DNA of 64,000 nt from an uncultured Eggerthella sp. (GCA_958431815.1 CAUASB010000001.1:340187-404186); one strand, 5' to 3'. Shown: positions 44,004 through 53,174, counted from the stretch's first letter. Numbers and translations: made by a program. Notes: generated from the letters alone by a model not told the origin.

Positions 44004-45245
44004 ATGACCAACGCGCAGGATCCTTCCCTCAACAACGCAGACTCCTTCACTGCTCGCATTCAGGCGCTGGCGGTAGAAATTGAGCCGTACGTTATCGAGA
44101 AAAGGCGTTACTTCCACGCCCGCCCCGAGCTTTCCGCTCACGAATTCGAAACCACCAAGGCCTTGGCGGCCGAGCTGGACGCGATGGGCATCCCCTACGT
44201 CCAACCAGGCGAAACAGGAATCATCGCCACCATTCGCGGCGAAGCACCCGGCGCCTACGACGAAGCAGGCAAGCCGCATCACCGCCTTGCCCTGCGCACC
44301 GACATCGACGCCCTTCCGGTAACCGAGCAGACCGGCGCCCCCTTCGCCTCCCAGAACGAAGGCGTCATGCACGCCTGCGGCCACGACTGCCACATGGCCA
44401 TGATGCTGGGCGCCGTGCGCATGCTGAACGAGCTGCGCGGTGAACTGAAAGGCGAGGTGCGCATCATATTCCAACCCGCCGAAGAAATTTCCATCGGTTC
44501 GCGCATGATGATGAAGGCGGGCGCCCTCGACGGCGTCGAGTCCATCTACGGCGCACACATCTGGAGCGAAGTCGAAGCAGGCACCATTTCCGCCGAAGCC
44601 GGCCCCCGCATGGCCAACTGCGACTGGTTCCGCGTTGACATCAGCGGTGCCAGCGCGCACGGCGCCATGCCGCACAAGGGAGTCGACGCCATCGTGGTGG
44701 GCGCCGCCATCATCGAAGCGCTGCAGGTTATCGTGAGCCGCGACGTTTCGCCCTTCGACCCCGCCGTTATCACCATCGGCGAATTCCACGGCGGCGTGGC
44801 GCGCAACATCATGGCAGGCACCGCCTACCTTACGGGCACCATCCGCTCGTTCAAGCCGGAAGTGCGCGGCTACCTGGAAAAACGCATGGCCCACGTAGTG
44901 GAAGAAACCGCCCAGTCGTTTGGAGCGAAGGCCACCTTCGAATGGACGTTTGGAAACGCGCGTCTGGCAAACGACGCCGCCTGCGCAAAGCGCGCGCAGA
45001 AATCCATCGCCAAAGTGCTGGGCGAAGACGCCCTGTGCCACTACGAGGGCACGCTTTCGGGCGAAGACTTCTCCGAGTACCTGAACGTGGTTCCCGGCGT
45101 GTTCGTGTTCGTGGGAACGCGCAACCCCGAAGTGGGCGCTGCCTACCCGCAGCACAGCTGCTTCTACACGGTCGATGAAAGCGTGCTGGTGAAGGGCTCA
45201 CTCGCCGCCGCACAATACGCCTACGATTTCCTGAACGAGGATTAG
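44004..45245 (+). CDS. M20 family metallo-amidohydrolase
   Basis: 413-residue zinc or manganese amidohydrolase of the M20D type (hippurate, IAA-amino acid or N-acyl amino acid hydrolases). Metal-ligand motifs: HACGHDCHMAMMLGA (Cys and His ligands), IFQPAEEISIGSRMMMKAG (Glu pair), GAHIW, and His in CFYTVDE near the C-terminus. Dimerisation (lid) domain at about 200-310 with HGAMPHKGVDAIV. AAGGTGG supports ATG 44004. Stand-alone gene; substrate unknown. Confidence 0.93.
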   Translation: MTNAQDPSLNNADSFTARIQALAVEIEPYVIEKRRYFHARPELSAHEFETTKALAAELDAMGIPYVQPGETGIIATIRGEAPGAYDEAGKPHHRLALRTDIDALPVTEQTGAPFASQNEGVMHACGHDCHMAMMLGAVRMLNELRGELKGEVRIIFQPAEEISIGSRMMMKAGALDGVESIYGAHIWSEVEAGTISAEAGPRMANCDWFRVDISGASAHGAMPHKGVDAIVVGAAIIEALQVIVSRDVSPFDPAVITIGEFHGGVARNIMAGTAYLTGTIRSFKPEVRGYLEKRMAHVVEETAQSFGAKATFEWTFGNARLANDAACAKRAQKSIAKVLGEDALCHYEGTLSGEDFSEYLNVVPGVFVFVGTRNPEVGAAYPQHSCFYTVDESVLVKGSLAAAQYAYDFLNED

Positions 45246-45325
45246 CCGAAAGGCAAACACGCTCAGGCCCGCAGGAACACATTCCGCAGATAGGATGCGT
45301 GTCGCAAAACCGCGCACAGCAAGCA

Positions 45326-45334
45326 CCCCCCCCC
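45326..45334 (+). repeat. Intergenic C9 homopolymer
   Basis: Nine C in the 270-nt gap before the oxidoreductase gene. No promoter is recognisable next to it, so any effect of length change is uncertain. Confidence 0.75.
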
Positions 45335-45515
45335 ACGAGGCCGCGCAAAGGCGAAACGCATAGCGCCTCGCCTGCCCTCAACGGCCCCACACGATGCCCC
45401 TTTCGGCCCACGCATACGAGCAAATTGAAATGATTCCGCCCCTTTGACCCGTGCTACTCTTGACCCAAACGATCGCGCACAACCGCATGGGGAGCGGGCG
45501 CACGAGGGAGGAATC

Positions 45516-46595
45516 ATGTCAGGGAACAACGTTATCCGCTGGGGCGTTATCGGCTGCGGCGATGTGGTGGAAACGAAGAACGGTCCCGGCCTCTACCTGG
45601 CCGAGCACTCCGAGCTTGTTGGCATTTGGAACCGCACGAAATCAAAGGCAGAAAGCTGGGTGCAGCGCCACGGGCACGGCCGCGCCTACGACACGCTCGA
45701 AGAACTTCTGTCCGACCCGACGATCGACATCGTCTACGTGGCCACCACGCCAAACTGCCACAAAGAGCACGCGCTTGCCGTGGCGAAGGCCCACAAGCAT
45801 TGCTATCTGGAAAAGCCCATTGCGCTGACCTGGGACGATGCACAGGAAATTAAAGCCGCATTCGAGGAAAGCGGAACACGCTGCTTCGTTGCCCACTACC
45901 GTCGCGGCATGCCACGCTACAAGGCGCTGAAACAACTACTTGATCAGGGAAAAATCGGAAAGGTCCGCGGCGTTCAGGTTATTCGCACCCAGCGACAAAC
46001 CGCCGAAGAGCGCCTTCCTGAAGCCGAAAAGCCCTGGCGCGTGCGCCCCGAAGTTTCCGGCGGCAGCCATTTCTACGAAGGCGATGCGCACATGCTCGAC
46101 CTTATCGCCTTCCTTGCCGGCACCATCGCCGACTTCAAGCTAGAGGTTGGCAACGCCACCCATTGCTACCCCGCCGAAGACACCGTTTCGCTTTCCGCCG
46201 TCACCGAAACAGGCGTGATGGTTTCCGGCATTTGGTGCTACGCCACATACAAGGCTATTGACCGTTTCCTGATTTACGGCGATGCGGGCAGCGTCGAATT
46301 CTCGTACTACGATAACGCAGCGCCCTTGCACATCGAAACGCTGGCCGACGCCAACGCCGTAGCGCACGAAGGTGTAATGGGCGGCGTGCGAAAGGAAGCC
46401 GAGCTCATCACCGAAGACCTTGCCATTCCGCAGGAAAGCTACCCTGGCAACGGACAGATTCAGGACATCGTGAACGAGCTTCTGGGAAAACCCGGCTGCA
46501 CCTGCACCAGCACACTGGACAACGCCCTGAACACCCTGCGCATAACGTGGGCGGCCCATCAGCAGCGCCAAAAGCAGATCAAGGCAGGCAAATAG
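45516..46595 (+). CDS. Gfo/Idh/MocA family oxidoreductase
   Basis: NAD(P)-dependent sugar or polyol dehydrogenase, 359 residues. Rossmann start VIRWGVIGCGDVVETK, family motif YLEKPIALTWDDAQ with the catalytic Lys, and the C-terminal domain with GGSHFYEGDAHMLDLIAFLAG, where the His and Asp belong to the active site. GGGAGGAATC places the start at ATG 45516. Single gene upstream of a large palindromic element. The neighbouring pyk-rha genes suggest a sugar role, but nothing shows rhamnose as its substrate. Confidence 0.92.
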   Translation: MSGNNVIRWGVIGCGDVVETKNGPGLYLAEHSELVGIWNRTKSKAESWVQRHGHGRAYDTLEELLSDPTIDIVYVATTPNCHKEHALAVAKAHKHCYLEKPIALTWDDAQEIKAAFEESGTRCFVAHYRRGMPRYKALKQLLDQGKIGKVRGVQVIRTQRQTAEERLPEAEKPWRVRPEVSGGSHFYEGDAHMLDLIAFLAGTIADFKLEVGNATHCYPAEDTVSLSAVTETGVMVSGIWCYATYKAIDRFLIYGDAGSVEFSYYDNAAPLHIETLADANAVAHEGVMGGVRKEAELITEDLAIPQESYPGNGQIQDIVNELLGKPGCTCTSTLDNALNTLRITWAAHQQRQKQIKAGK

Positions 46596-46624
46596 CCAGC
46601 GAAAACCAGAAAAGGGACCTTTCG

Positions 46625-46786
46625 TGGCAAAATAATCGACTTGAGAACGATGCCCAGGTTCCAAACAGCCCGAAAGGCTCCTTTAAGTGGCATGATAAGC
46701 AACAAATTGCTTTATTTTGTTGCTTATCATGCCTTTTCTTTTCGAAATCGGCACAGCCAATCGTTCTCAAGTCGATTATTTTGCCA
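46625..46786. repeat. Nested inverted-repeat element, 162 bp, 27-bp perfect arms
   Basis: Outer arms 46625-46651 and 46760-46786 are exact reverse complements over 27 bp (beginning TGGCAAAATAATCGACTTG). A second perfect 18-bp hairpin lies inside (46689-46706 with 46716-46733, GGCATGATAAGCAACAAA). No ORF. MITE-like in build. It begins 30 nt after the oxidoreductase stop. Confidence 0.9.
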
Positions 46787-47361
46787 AAAACACCCCTGTT
46801 CTTGGTTTTGGGAGGTTGGGGAGGGCAAAGAGGGCAGGTTTTGCCACGTCGCAAGGCTCGCCGCCCCGTTTGGCAGGGTCCCGCTGCCGTAGCAGCCCAC
46901 TACCCCTAGTTGGCAGGGTCCCGCCGTCGCAACGGTCCGCCTCCCCGTTCGGTAGGGATCCGCCGCTGCGGCAGCACTGTCCCCACCTAGCGAGGCACGC
47001 TGCCGCGGCAGCCCACCGCGCCCTGGTTGGCGGAGCCCCGCCGCCGCGGCAGCACCGCCCCCCGCTTAACGAGGCCCACCACACCTGATTGATCAGGTCT
47101 GCCGTCCTGGTGGCCCGCTCAATCGATCGGGTCCCAGCGCCAGCAAGCCTGCCCATCAGCCAGAGCCCACGCCACCGCGCCCCGCCACCGCGGCGCTCTA
47201 CAACTCATGCGTCATCAGACGCAACAGGACAATGTGATAAATCGCCATTTCTGAAGCATATTCCGACAATATGAATTACAATTTCGAACGTATTGTCGTT
47301 TAGCGGTTACTTTCCATCGCCAAATGGAAGCAACCTCTCGATCGAAAGGCGCATCATCCCC
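46787..47361. repeat. GC-rich degenerate 40-bp tandem repeats and pyk upstream region
   Basis: From about 46865 to 47085 a unit of roughly 40 bp recurs about six times with changes, built on TTGGCAGGGTCCCGCCGC, GCGGCAGCACCG and a linker. A TGATTGATCA palindrome follows. From 47210 the sequence turns AT-richer (GACAATATGAATTACAAT), where the pyk promoter probably lies. No gene seen. Confidence 0.55.
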
Positions 47362-48858
47362 ATGATGAAGCGAACCAAGATCATCTGCACTTTGGGTCCC
47401 GCTGTGGACTCCGAGTCAGCATTGAAGAATCTTGTCCTGGCGGGCATGGACGTGGCCCGCTGCAACTTTTCCCACGGCTCCCACGCCGAGCACAAGGCAC
47501 GCATGGACCGCCTGAAAAAGGTCCGCCGCGAGCTGGACGCACCGTGCGCAATCATGCTCGACACGAAGGGCCCCTCCATCCGCACCGGCAAGCTTGAAGG
47601 CGGCCAACCCGTGCTTTTGCGCGCGGGCGACAATTTCTTCCTCACCGAAGAAGACGTGCCTGGCACCACGCGCCGCGTGCATCAGACCTTCAAGGGCCTG
47701 CATAAATATGTTGAGCCGGGCACCATCATCCTTATCGACGACGGCTTAATCGAGCTTGCCGTAGACCGCGTTCTGGGCACCGACATCCAGTGCACCGTGC
47801 AGAACTCCGGCATGCTCGGCGAATGCAAGCAGCTGAACCTGCCCGGCACGAACGTGCCCCTGCCTGTCATGACCGAGCAAGATAAGGAAGACCTGCTGTT
47901 CGGCATCGAGCAAGGCGTCGACTTCGTGGCTGCATCGTTTGTCAGCTGCGGCAAAGACGTTACCGCCATCCGCTCGTTTCTTTCCGAAAACGGCGGCAGC
48001 AGCATCCGCATCGTGGCGAAAATCGAAAACGCCCATGCGGTGGAAAACATCAACGAGATCATCGAGGTTTCCGATGCCGTAATGGTCGCCCGCGGCGACC
48101 TGGGCGTGGAAGTCCCCTCTAACCAGGTTCCGCACCTGCAGAAGAAGATCATCAAGGCGTGCAACCGCGCCTACCGCCCGGTTATCACCGCCACGCAAAT
48201 GCTCGACTCCATGATGCGCAACCCCCGCCCCACCCGCGCAGAGGTTGCCGACGTGGCAAACGCAATCTACGACGGCACCGATGCCGTTACCCTTTCCGGC
48301 GAAACCGCCATCGGCATGTACCCGGTCCCCGCGGTGCAGACCATGGCGCGCATTGCCGAGGCAAGCGAATCGCACATCTACGACGAAGGCTCCATCCCCA
48401 ACCGCTGCTCCGAGCAGGACGGCATTTCCGCCGTGGTTGGCCTGGCCGCCGTAACTGCCGCCGAAAACGTGGGCGCATGCTGCATCGTTACCCCCACCAT
48501 GACCGGCCGCACCGCGCGCATGGTTTCGAACTACCGCCCGAAGGTGCCCATCTACGCGGTAACCACTTCGGAAGAATATCGTCGTTCCCTGCAGCTGAAC
48601 TGGGGCGTTACCCCGCTTCTAGGCAAAGTGGTGGGCGATGCCTCGTTCGTTCTGGAACAGGCGCGCAACGTCGTGGTGAAGAAGGGCTACGTGCACAAGG
48701 GCGACATCTGCGTGTTCACCTTGGGCGACCGCACCACTTCCCCGCGTATCGCGCAAGCCGGTGGCGCCGTGAACTTCGACCCCACCGCGCCAAGCCCACG
48801 CCCCACCAACGTGATGCAAATCGTGCAAATCGGCGTTGACGCAGGGGAGGAAAACTAA
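47362..48858 (+). CDS. pyk: Pyruvate kinase
   Basis: Glycolytic enzyme making pyruvate and ATP from phosphoenolpyruvate; 498 residues with the usual barrel, B domain and C-terminal allosteric domain. Motifs: TKIICTLGPAVDSES, RCNFSHGSHAEH, LDTKGPSIRTG, IVAKIENAHAVENINEI (catalytic Lys region), DAVMVARGDLGVEVP and ITATQMLDSMMRNPRPTRAEVADVANAIYDGTDAVTLSGETA. The start is ATG 47362 (ATG ATG pair) after GAAAGG. Its TAA shares a base with the ATG of rhaB, so the kinase of glycolysis and the kinase of rhamnose use are translationally coupled, which is unusual. Confidence 0.97.
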   Translation: MMKRTKIICTLGPAVDSESALKNLVLAGMDVARCNFSHGSHAEHKARMDRLKKVRRELDAPCAIMLDTKGPSIRTGKLEGGQPVLLRAGDNFFLTEEDVPGTTRRVHQTFKGLHKYVEPGTIILIDDGLIELAVDRVLGTDIQCTVQNSGMLGECKQLNLPGTNVPLPVMTEQDKEDLLFGIEQGVDFVAASFVSCGKDVTAIRSFLSENGGSSIRIVAKIENAHAVENINEIIEVSDAVMVARGDLGVEVPSNQVPHLQKKIIKACNRAYRPVITATQMLDSMMRNPRPTRAEVADVANAIYDGTDAVTLSGETAIGMYPVPAVQTMARIAEASESHIYDEGSIPNRCSEQDGISAVVGLAAVTAAENVGACCIVTPTMTGRTARMVSNYRPKVPIYAVTTSEEYRRSLQLNWGVTPLLGKVVGDASFVLEQARNVVVKKGYVHKGDICVFTLGDRTTSPRIAQAGGAVNFDPTAPSPRPTNVMQIVQIGVDAGEEN

Positions 48859-50348
48859 TGGAAATCAAAACCAACTGTTATGCCGCCGTCGACATCGGCG
48901 CTTCTTCCGGCCGCGTGGTAGTGGGCGAGGTAACGCCCGAAGGCGCTATCAAGCTTACGGAGATCCACCGCTTCGACAACATCCAAAAGCGCAGCGACGG
49001 CCACGACTGCTGGGACGTTGACATGCTGTTCCGCGAAACGGTGGCAGGCCTTGCCAAGTGCAAGGAAGCAGGCTTTGCGCCCAAAACCGTGGGCATCGAC
49101 ACCTGGGCAGTCGACTTCGTGCTGCTCGACGAAAACGACCAGATGCTGGGCGATGCCGTAGCGTATCGCGACGAACGCACTAACGGCATGTACGCTGTGG
49201 CCGACGCCATCATGGCGCCCGATGCGGTATATCGCCGCACGGGCATCCAGCGCCAGCCGTTCAACACCATCTACCAGCTGCTGGCGCTGCAGCGCGAACA
49301 CCCCGAGCAGATCGAAAACGCCGAAACGTTTTTGATGATCCCCGACTACCTGGCCTTTCTGCTTACCGGCACCAAGGCAAACGAATACACCAACGCTTCC
49401 ACCACGTGCCTGATGAACGCACGCACCCAACAATGGGACAAAACCATCCTGGAAGCGTTCGGCATCCCACGCGAAATGTTCTGCGAGGTGGTTATGCCCG
49501 GCACCGACCTGGGCGCCGTGACCCCCGAAATCGAGGCGAAAATCGGCTACCCCACGCACATCATCGCGCCCGCCACGCATGATACCGGCAGCGCGTATTT
49601 GGCCGTACCGGCATGCGATGCCGACGCGGTGTTTCTTTCCTCGGGAACATGGAGCCTGCTGGGCGTGGAAAACGAGGGCCCCATCACGTCGGATGCCTCC
49701 CGCTTCCAGAACTTCACCAATGAAGGCGGCTTTGAGCTGCGCTTCCGCTTTTTGAAGAACATCATGGGCCTGTGGATGATCCAGTCTATCCGCCGCGAAC
49801 TGAACGGTGTTTCCTACGTTGAGGGCAAGAACACCCGCAACCAGGAAACCGACGTCGACCTGCCCGTATTCGAGCACGAAGCCATCGAGTGGGGCTTCCC
49901 CGACCTTATCGCCCGCGCGAAGGAAGCCGAAAGCTTCGAGGCACATGTGAACGTGAACGACGACCGCTTCCTGGCACCCGATTCGATGATCGACGAGATT
50001 CGCCGCGCGTGCTTTGAAACCGGTCAGGATGTTCCCAACACGGTGGGCGAGCTGATGCGCTGCGTTTATGTCAGCCTCTCATCGTGCTACGCCGAGTCCA
50101 TCGCGGAAATGGCATCGCTTACCGGACGCGCCTACAGCTCCATCAACATCGTGGGCGGCGGCTGCCAGGACGCGTACCTGAACGAGCTCACCACCCGCGC
50201 ATGCGGCATTCCCGTGTTCGCCGGCCCCGTTGAAGGCACCAGCCTTGGCAACCTGGCCGTGCAGATGATTGCCGACGGCGCATTCCCCGACCTTCAAAGC
50301 GTGCGCGATGCCATCGCAACGTCGTTCGATGTGAAGCGCTTCGAATAG
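48858..50348 (+). CDS. rhaB: L-rhamnulokinase
   Basis: FGGY-family sugar kinase, 496 residues, phosphorylating L-rhamnulose to L-rhamnulose-1-phosphate. N-terminal phosphate-binding AAVDIGASSGRVVVGEV, WAVDFVLLDENDQMLGDAVAYRDERT, the middle PATHDTGSAYLAVP with the catalytic Asp, and FLSSGTWSLLGVE and INIVGGGCQDAYLNELTTRACGIPVFAGPVEGTSLGN of the C-terminal domain. Assignment to rhamnulokinase within FGGY rests on the overall motif pattern and on rhaD and rhaM downstream. Coupled to pyk (1-nt overlap). Followed by a terminator-like hairpin and a second palindrome before rhaD. Confidence 0.93.
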   Translation: MEIKTNCYAAVDIGASSGRVVVGEVTPEGAIKLTEIHRFDNIQKRSDGHDCWDVDMLFRETVAGLAKCKEAGFAPKTVGIDTWAVDFVLLDENDQMLGDAVAYRDERTNGMYAVADAIMAPDAVYRRTGIQRQPFNTIYQLLALQREHPEQIENAETFLMIPDYLAFLLTGTKANEYTNASTTCLMNARTQQWDKTILEAFGIPREMFCEVVMPGTDLGAVTPEIEAKIGYPTHIIAPATHDTGSAYLAVPACDADAVFLSSGTWSLLGVENEGPITSDASRFQNFTNEGGFELRFRFLKNIMGLWMIQSIRRELNGVSYVEGKNTRNQETDVDLPVFEHEAIEWGFPDLIARAKEAESFEAHVNVNDDRFLAPDSMIDEIRRACFETGQDVPNTVGELMRCVYVSLSSCYAESIAEMASLTGRAYSSINIVGGGCQDAYLNELTTRACGIPVFAGPVEGTSLGNLAVQMIADGAFPDLQSVRDAIATSFDVKRFE

Positions 50349-50356
50349 GAAACCCG

Positions 50357-50385
50357 GCGCCCCTCCCCGCGAGGGGCGCTTTGTG
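50357..50385 (+). terminator. Terminator-like hairpin after rhaB
   Basis: GCGCCCCTC, 5-nt loop, GAGGGGCGC then TTTGTGT. It would reduce read-through from pyk-rhaB into rhaD. Confidence 0.7.
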
Positions 50386-50456
50386 TGCCCGCAGGCCAGT
50401 GCGAACCCGCCGTTCAAGCAGCGCGCCATGTCAGCAGGCACACCGCCAGCGAATGC

Positions 50457-50497
50457 GTTTCCATCAGGCCACTCCCGATAAGCGGCCTGATGGAAAC
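50457..50497 (+). repeat. Perfect 14-bp inverted repeat before rhaD
   Basis: GTTTCCATCAGGCC (50457-50470) and its exact complement (50484-50497), 13-nt loop, no T-tract. It lies 34 nt before the rhaD start. It may be an operator or a 5'-stabilising hairpin of the rhaD-rhaM-MFS message. Confidence 0.75.
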
Positions 50498-50531
50498 CGA
50501 GCATTCGGTACGTAATAACGAAAGGATGAAG

Positions 50532-51437
50532 ATGGATATTTTCAACAGTGCCAAGGACACGCTGAACCGTGGCGTTTCCGCAGCTCGTGGAGCTGTTTCC
50601 GGCGTTGCTGTTGAGCAGCTGGCATTCGTGCGCGGCTTCTGCCGCCTGTGCGACGACGGCTGGCAGCAGGGTTGGCACGAGCGCAACGGTGGCAACCTTA
50701 CCTACCGCATGAAGGAAGAGGAAGTCGAGCAGGCTCGCCCCTTCTTCAACGAAACCCCTGGTGAGTGGGTAAACATGGGCGTTCAGGCCGACAGCCTGCG
50801 CGGCGCTTACTTCCTTACCACGGGTTCCGGCCGCTACATGCGCAATGTTATGAGCAACCCCGCCCACAACATCGGCATCGTGGAAATCAACGAAGCCGGC
50901 GATTCTTGGCGCATCGTGTGGGGCCTTACCGACGGCGGCAAGCCCACGTCCGAATTCCCCACGCACTTCATGAACCATGCCGTGCGCATGGAGGCAACGA
51001 ACAACGAGTGCCGCGTGATCTACCACGCCCACCCCATCAACGTCATCGCCATGACGTTCGTATGCCCGCTTGATGCCCGCTACTTCACGCGCGCGCTGTG
51101 GAAGGCCATGACCGAATGCATCGTGGTATTCCCTTCGGGCGTCGGCGTGGTGCCGTGGATGGTTCCCGGCGGTGCCGATATCGCGCATGCCACTTCCGAG
51201 CTGATGAAGAAGTACGAGGCAGCCGTTTGGGCCCAACACGGCTTGTTCGTTTCCGGCCCCGACTTCGACACCACCTTTGGCCTGATGCACACCATCGAAA
51301 AGGCCGCTGACGTATACCGTCGCGCACGCCAGATGAACGGCGGCTCCGATGAGTTTTTGAACACCATTTCCGATGAGGGCCTTCGCCAGATCGGCGTTGA
51401 TTTCGGCCTTACCATCAACGAAGAATTCCTCGACTAA
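50532..51437 (+). CDS. rhaD: Rhamnulose-1-phosphate aldolase
   Basis: Class II aldolase of 301 residues that splits L-rhamnulose-1-phosphate to dihydroxyacetone phosphate and L-lactaldehyde. Zinc ligands are readable: HAH in RVIYHAHPINVIAM and the later His in VWAQHGLFVSG. Substrate-binding NGGNLTYR and LTTGSGRYMRNV are present. ATG 50532 has AAAGG 6 nt upstream; ATG 50526 is alternative. Codons shift to GTT/GCT here and in the two genes downstream, compatible with strong expression. Together with rhaM and the permease it forms one unit. Confidence 0.94.
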   Translation: MDIFNSAKDTLNRGVSAARGAVSGVAVEQLAFVRGFCRLCDDGWQQGWHERNGGNLTYRMKEEEVEQARPFFNETPGEWVNMGVQADSLRGAYFLTTGSGRYMRNVMSNPAHNIGIVEINEAGDSWRIVWGLTDGGKPTSEFPTHFMNHAVRMEATNNECRVIYHAHPINVIAMTFVCPLDARYFTRALWKAMTECIVVFPSGVGVVPWMVPGGADIAHATSELMKKYEAAVWAQHGLFVSGPDFDTTFGLMHTIEKAADVYRRARQMNGGSDEFLNTISDEGLRQIGVDFGLTINEEFLD

Positions 51438-51449
51438 GAAGGTATTCGC

Positions 51450-51791
51450 ATGACTATTCGCAAAACCGCTGATGGACGCACTATTTCCGGATTCAAGATG
51501 AAGCTTTACCCGGGCTTTGCCGAAGAATACGAAAAGCGTCACAACGAACTGTGGCCTGAAATGGCCGACATGCTCCACGAATACGGTGGGCATAACTACT
51601 CCATTTTCATCGACGAGGAAACCAACATCCTCTTCGGATATATCGAGCTTGACGATCCCGAACGCTATGCCGAGAGCGCCAAGACCGATATTTGCAAGAA
51701 ATGGTGGGATTTCATGGCAAGCGTTATGGAAACGAACGCGGACAACTCGCCCGTTTCCGTAGACCTGCCCTGCGCATTCCACCTCGACTAG
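51450..51791 (+). CDS. rhaM: L-rhamnose mutarotase
   Basis: Small dimeric alpha/beta-barrel enzyme of 113 residues that interconverts the alpha and beta anomers of L-rhamnose so that uptake and isomerisation run faster. Family motifs: the early FKMKLYPGFAEEYEKRHNELWPEM with the active-site His, GGHNYSIFIDEETNILFGYIELDD, and the C-terminal WWDFMASVMETN with PVSVDLPCAFHLD. AGAAGG precedes the ATG. It lies 12 nt after rhaD and 12 nt before the MFS gene. Confidence 0.96.
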   Translation: MTIRKTADGRTISGFKMKLYPGFAEEYEKRHNELWPEMADMLHEYGGHNYSIFIDEETNILFGYIELDDPERYAESAKTDICKKWWDFMASVMETNADNSPVSVDLPCAFHLD

Positions 51792-51803
51792 AAAGGTAAA
51801 GCA

Positions 51804-53174
51804 TTGGCGCTTTCCCAAGAACGCAAGGGGACCATGGCGGTTTCCCTGACCAACTTCCTTGACTCTGGCTGCATCGTAGCCAGCAGTCTTGCCCTCACCG
51901 CATGGGCAGCAGCATTCAACTTCGGTTCTACCTGGACCGCAATCCTGGGCGCTATCGGCGCAAACGCCTTCGGCGCTGCCGTTGGTGCCCTTATCGGCGG
52001 TTTCCTGACCGACAAGTTCGGCCGTACCGCAATTTACAAGTACAACCTGTTGGTGTACGCCGCTGGCGTGTTCATCGCCATGATCGCTGTTAACCTGCCC
52101 ATGGTTGTGGTGGGCGTTGTGCTCTCCGGCCTTTCCGTAGGCGCTGGCGTGCCTGCTTCGTGGAGCTACATTTCCGAGACTTCCACTTCCACCAAGCGCG
52201 CTTCCAACATCGGCATCAGCCAGTTCGCATGGAGCTGCGGCCCTGCCATCATCTTCATCCTTTCGCTGGCAATGAGCTTCATCATCCCCGGCTTCGAGGC
52301 AGACGGCACCACCCTGCTTCCCGCAGGCACCTACGGTCCGTTCGACGGCATGCTGGCAACCCGCATCCTGTTCCTTGTTCTGTTCATCGTGGCTCTTATT
52401 GCTTGGAACCTTCAGCGTCAGCTGCAGGAGTCTTCCGACTGGGCTGAGAAGAACGCCGCTGCAGGCGAAAAGCAGTCCTTCGGCAAGATGATGGGCACCG
52501 CTCTTAAGAACCCCGTAAACGTGAAGACCATCATCTTCCTGGTTGCCGTGTACCTCACCTGGAACCTGGCTGCAGGCACCAACGGCCAGTTCATGCCGTA
52601 CCTCTACGCAGCCGCCGGCAACATCGACGCTACCGGCCAGAGCCTTCTGGGCGTTGTGCAGTGGGTACTGGTTGCTGTTTGCTCGCTGGCAATCTTCAGC
52701 CGCTTCGGCGACGTTATCTCCCACCGCGTGCTGTTCGGCGTTTCTGCGCTGCTGGCACTGCTTTCCTGGATCGCCATCGCTGTGTTCGGCCTTGCCATCC
52801 AGAACGGCAACACTGATTCCATGGGTTGGGTTCTTTGGGTATACGTTATCCTGTGGGGCATTTCCGCTGGCTTCTCTGCACAGTGCTTCTACGCACTGTG
52901 GGGCACCGAGCTGTTCCCCACGCGCTACCGCGGCGGCGCACAGGGCATCATGTTCTTCCTGGTTCGTGGTGCACTGGGCATTTGGTCGCTCGTAGGCGTT
53001 GGCGCCATCATGGGCGACATCTCCGCAAACCCCGCAGGCTTCTTCCCCGCTGCCGTCATCATGTGCGTGGTTCTGCTTATTTCCCTGGTTGTGGGCGTTA
53101 TTTGGTGCCCCAAGACCCAGGGCAAGACGCTCGACCAGATCACCGAAGAACGTTACGGCAAGATCGAGCAGTAG
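51804..53174 (+). CDS. MFS sugar permease, probable L-rhamnose transporter
   Basis: Major facilitator of the sugar-porter type, 456 residues with 12 spans. Signatures: GALIGGFLTDKFGRTAIYKYN after TM2, LSGLSVGAGVPASWSYISETSTSTKRASNIG in place of the PESPR region, and TELFPTRYRGGAQGIMFF in the second half. The start is TTG 51804, preceded by GAAAGG; no ATG at this end is better placed. Being last in rhaD-rhaM-MFS it most likely imports L-rhamnose, and is unrelated to the E. coli RhaT type. Confidence 0.88.
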   Translation: MALSQERKGTMAVSLTNFLDSGCIVASSLALTAWAAAFNFGSTWTAILGAIGANAFGAAVGALIGGFLTDKFGRTAIYKYNLLVYAAGVFIAMIAVNLPMVVVGVVLSGLSVGAGVPASWSYISETSTSTKRASNIGISQFAWSCGPAIIFILSLAMSFIIPGFEADGTTLLPAGTYGPFDGMLATRILFLVLFIVALIAWNLQRQLQESSDWAEKNAAAGEKQSFGKMMGTALKNPVNVKTIIFLVAVYLTWNLAAGTNGQFMPYLYAAAGNIDATGQSLLGVVQWVLVAVCSLAIFSRFGDVISHRVLFGVSALLALLSWIAIAVFGLAIQNGNTDSMGWVLWVYVILWGISAGFSAQCFYALWGTELFPTRYRGGAQGIMFFLVRGALGIWSLVGVGAIMGDISANPAGFFPAAVIMCVVLLISLVVGVIWCPKTQGKTLDQITEERYGKIEQ

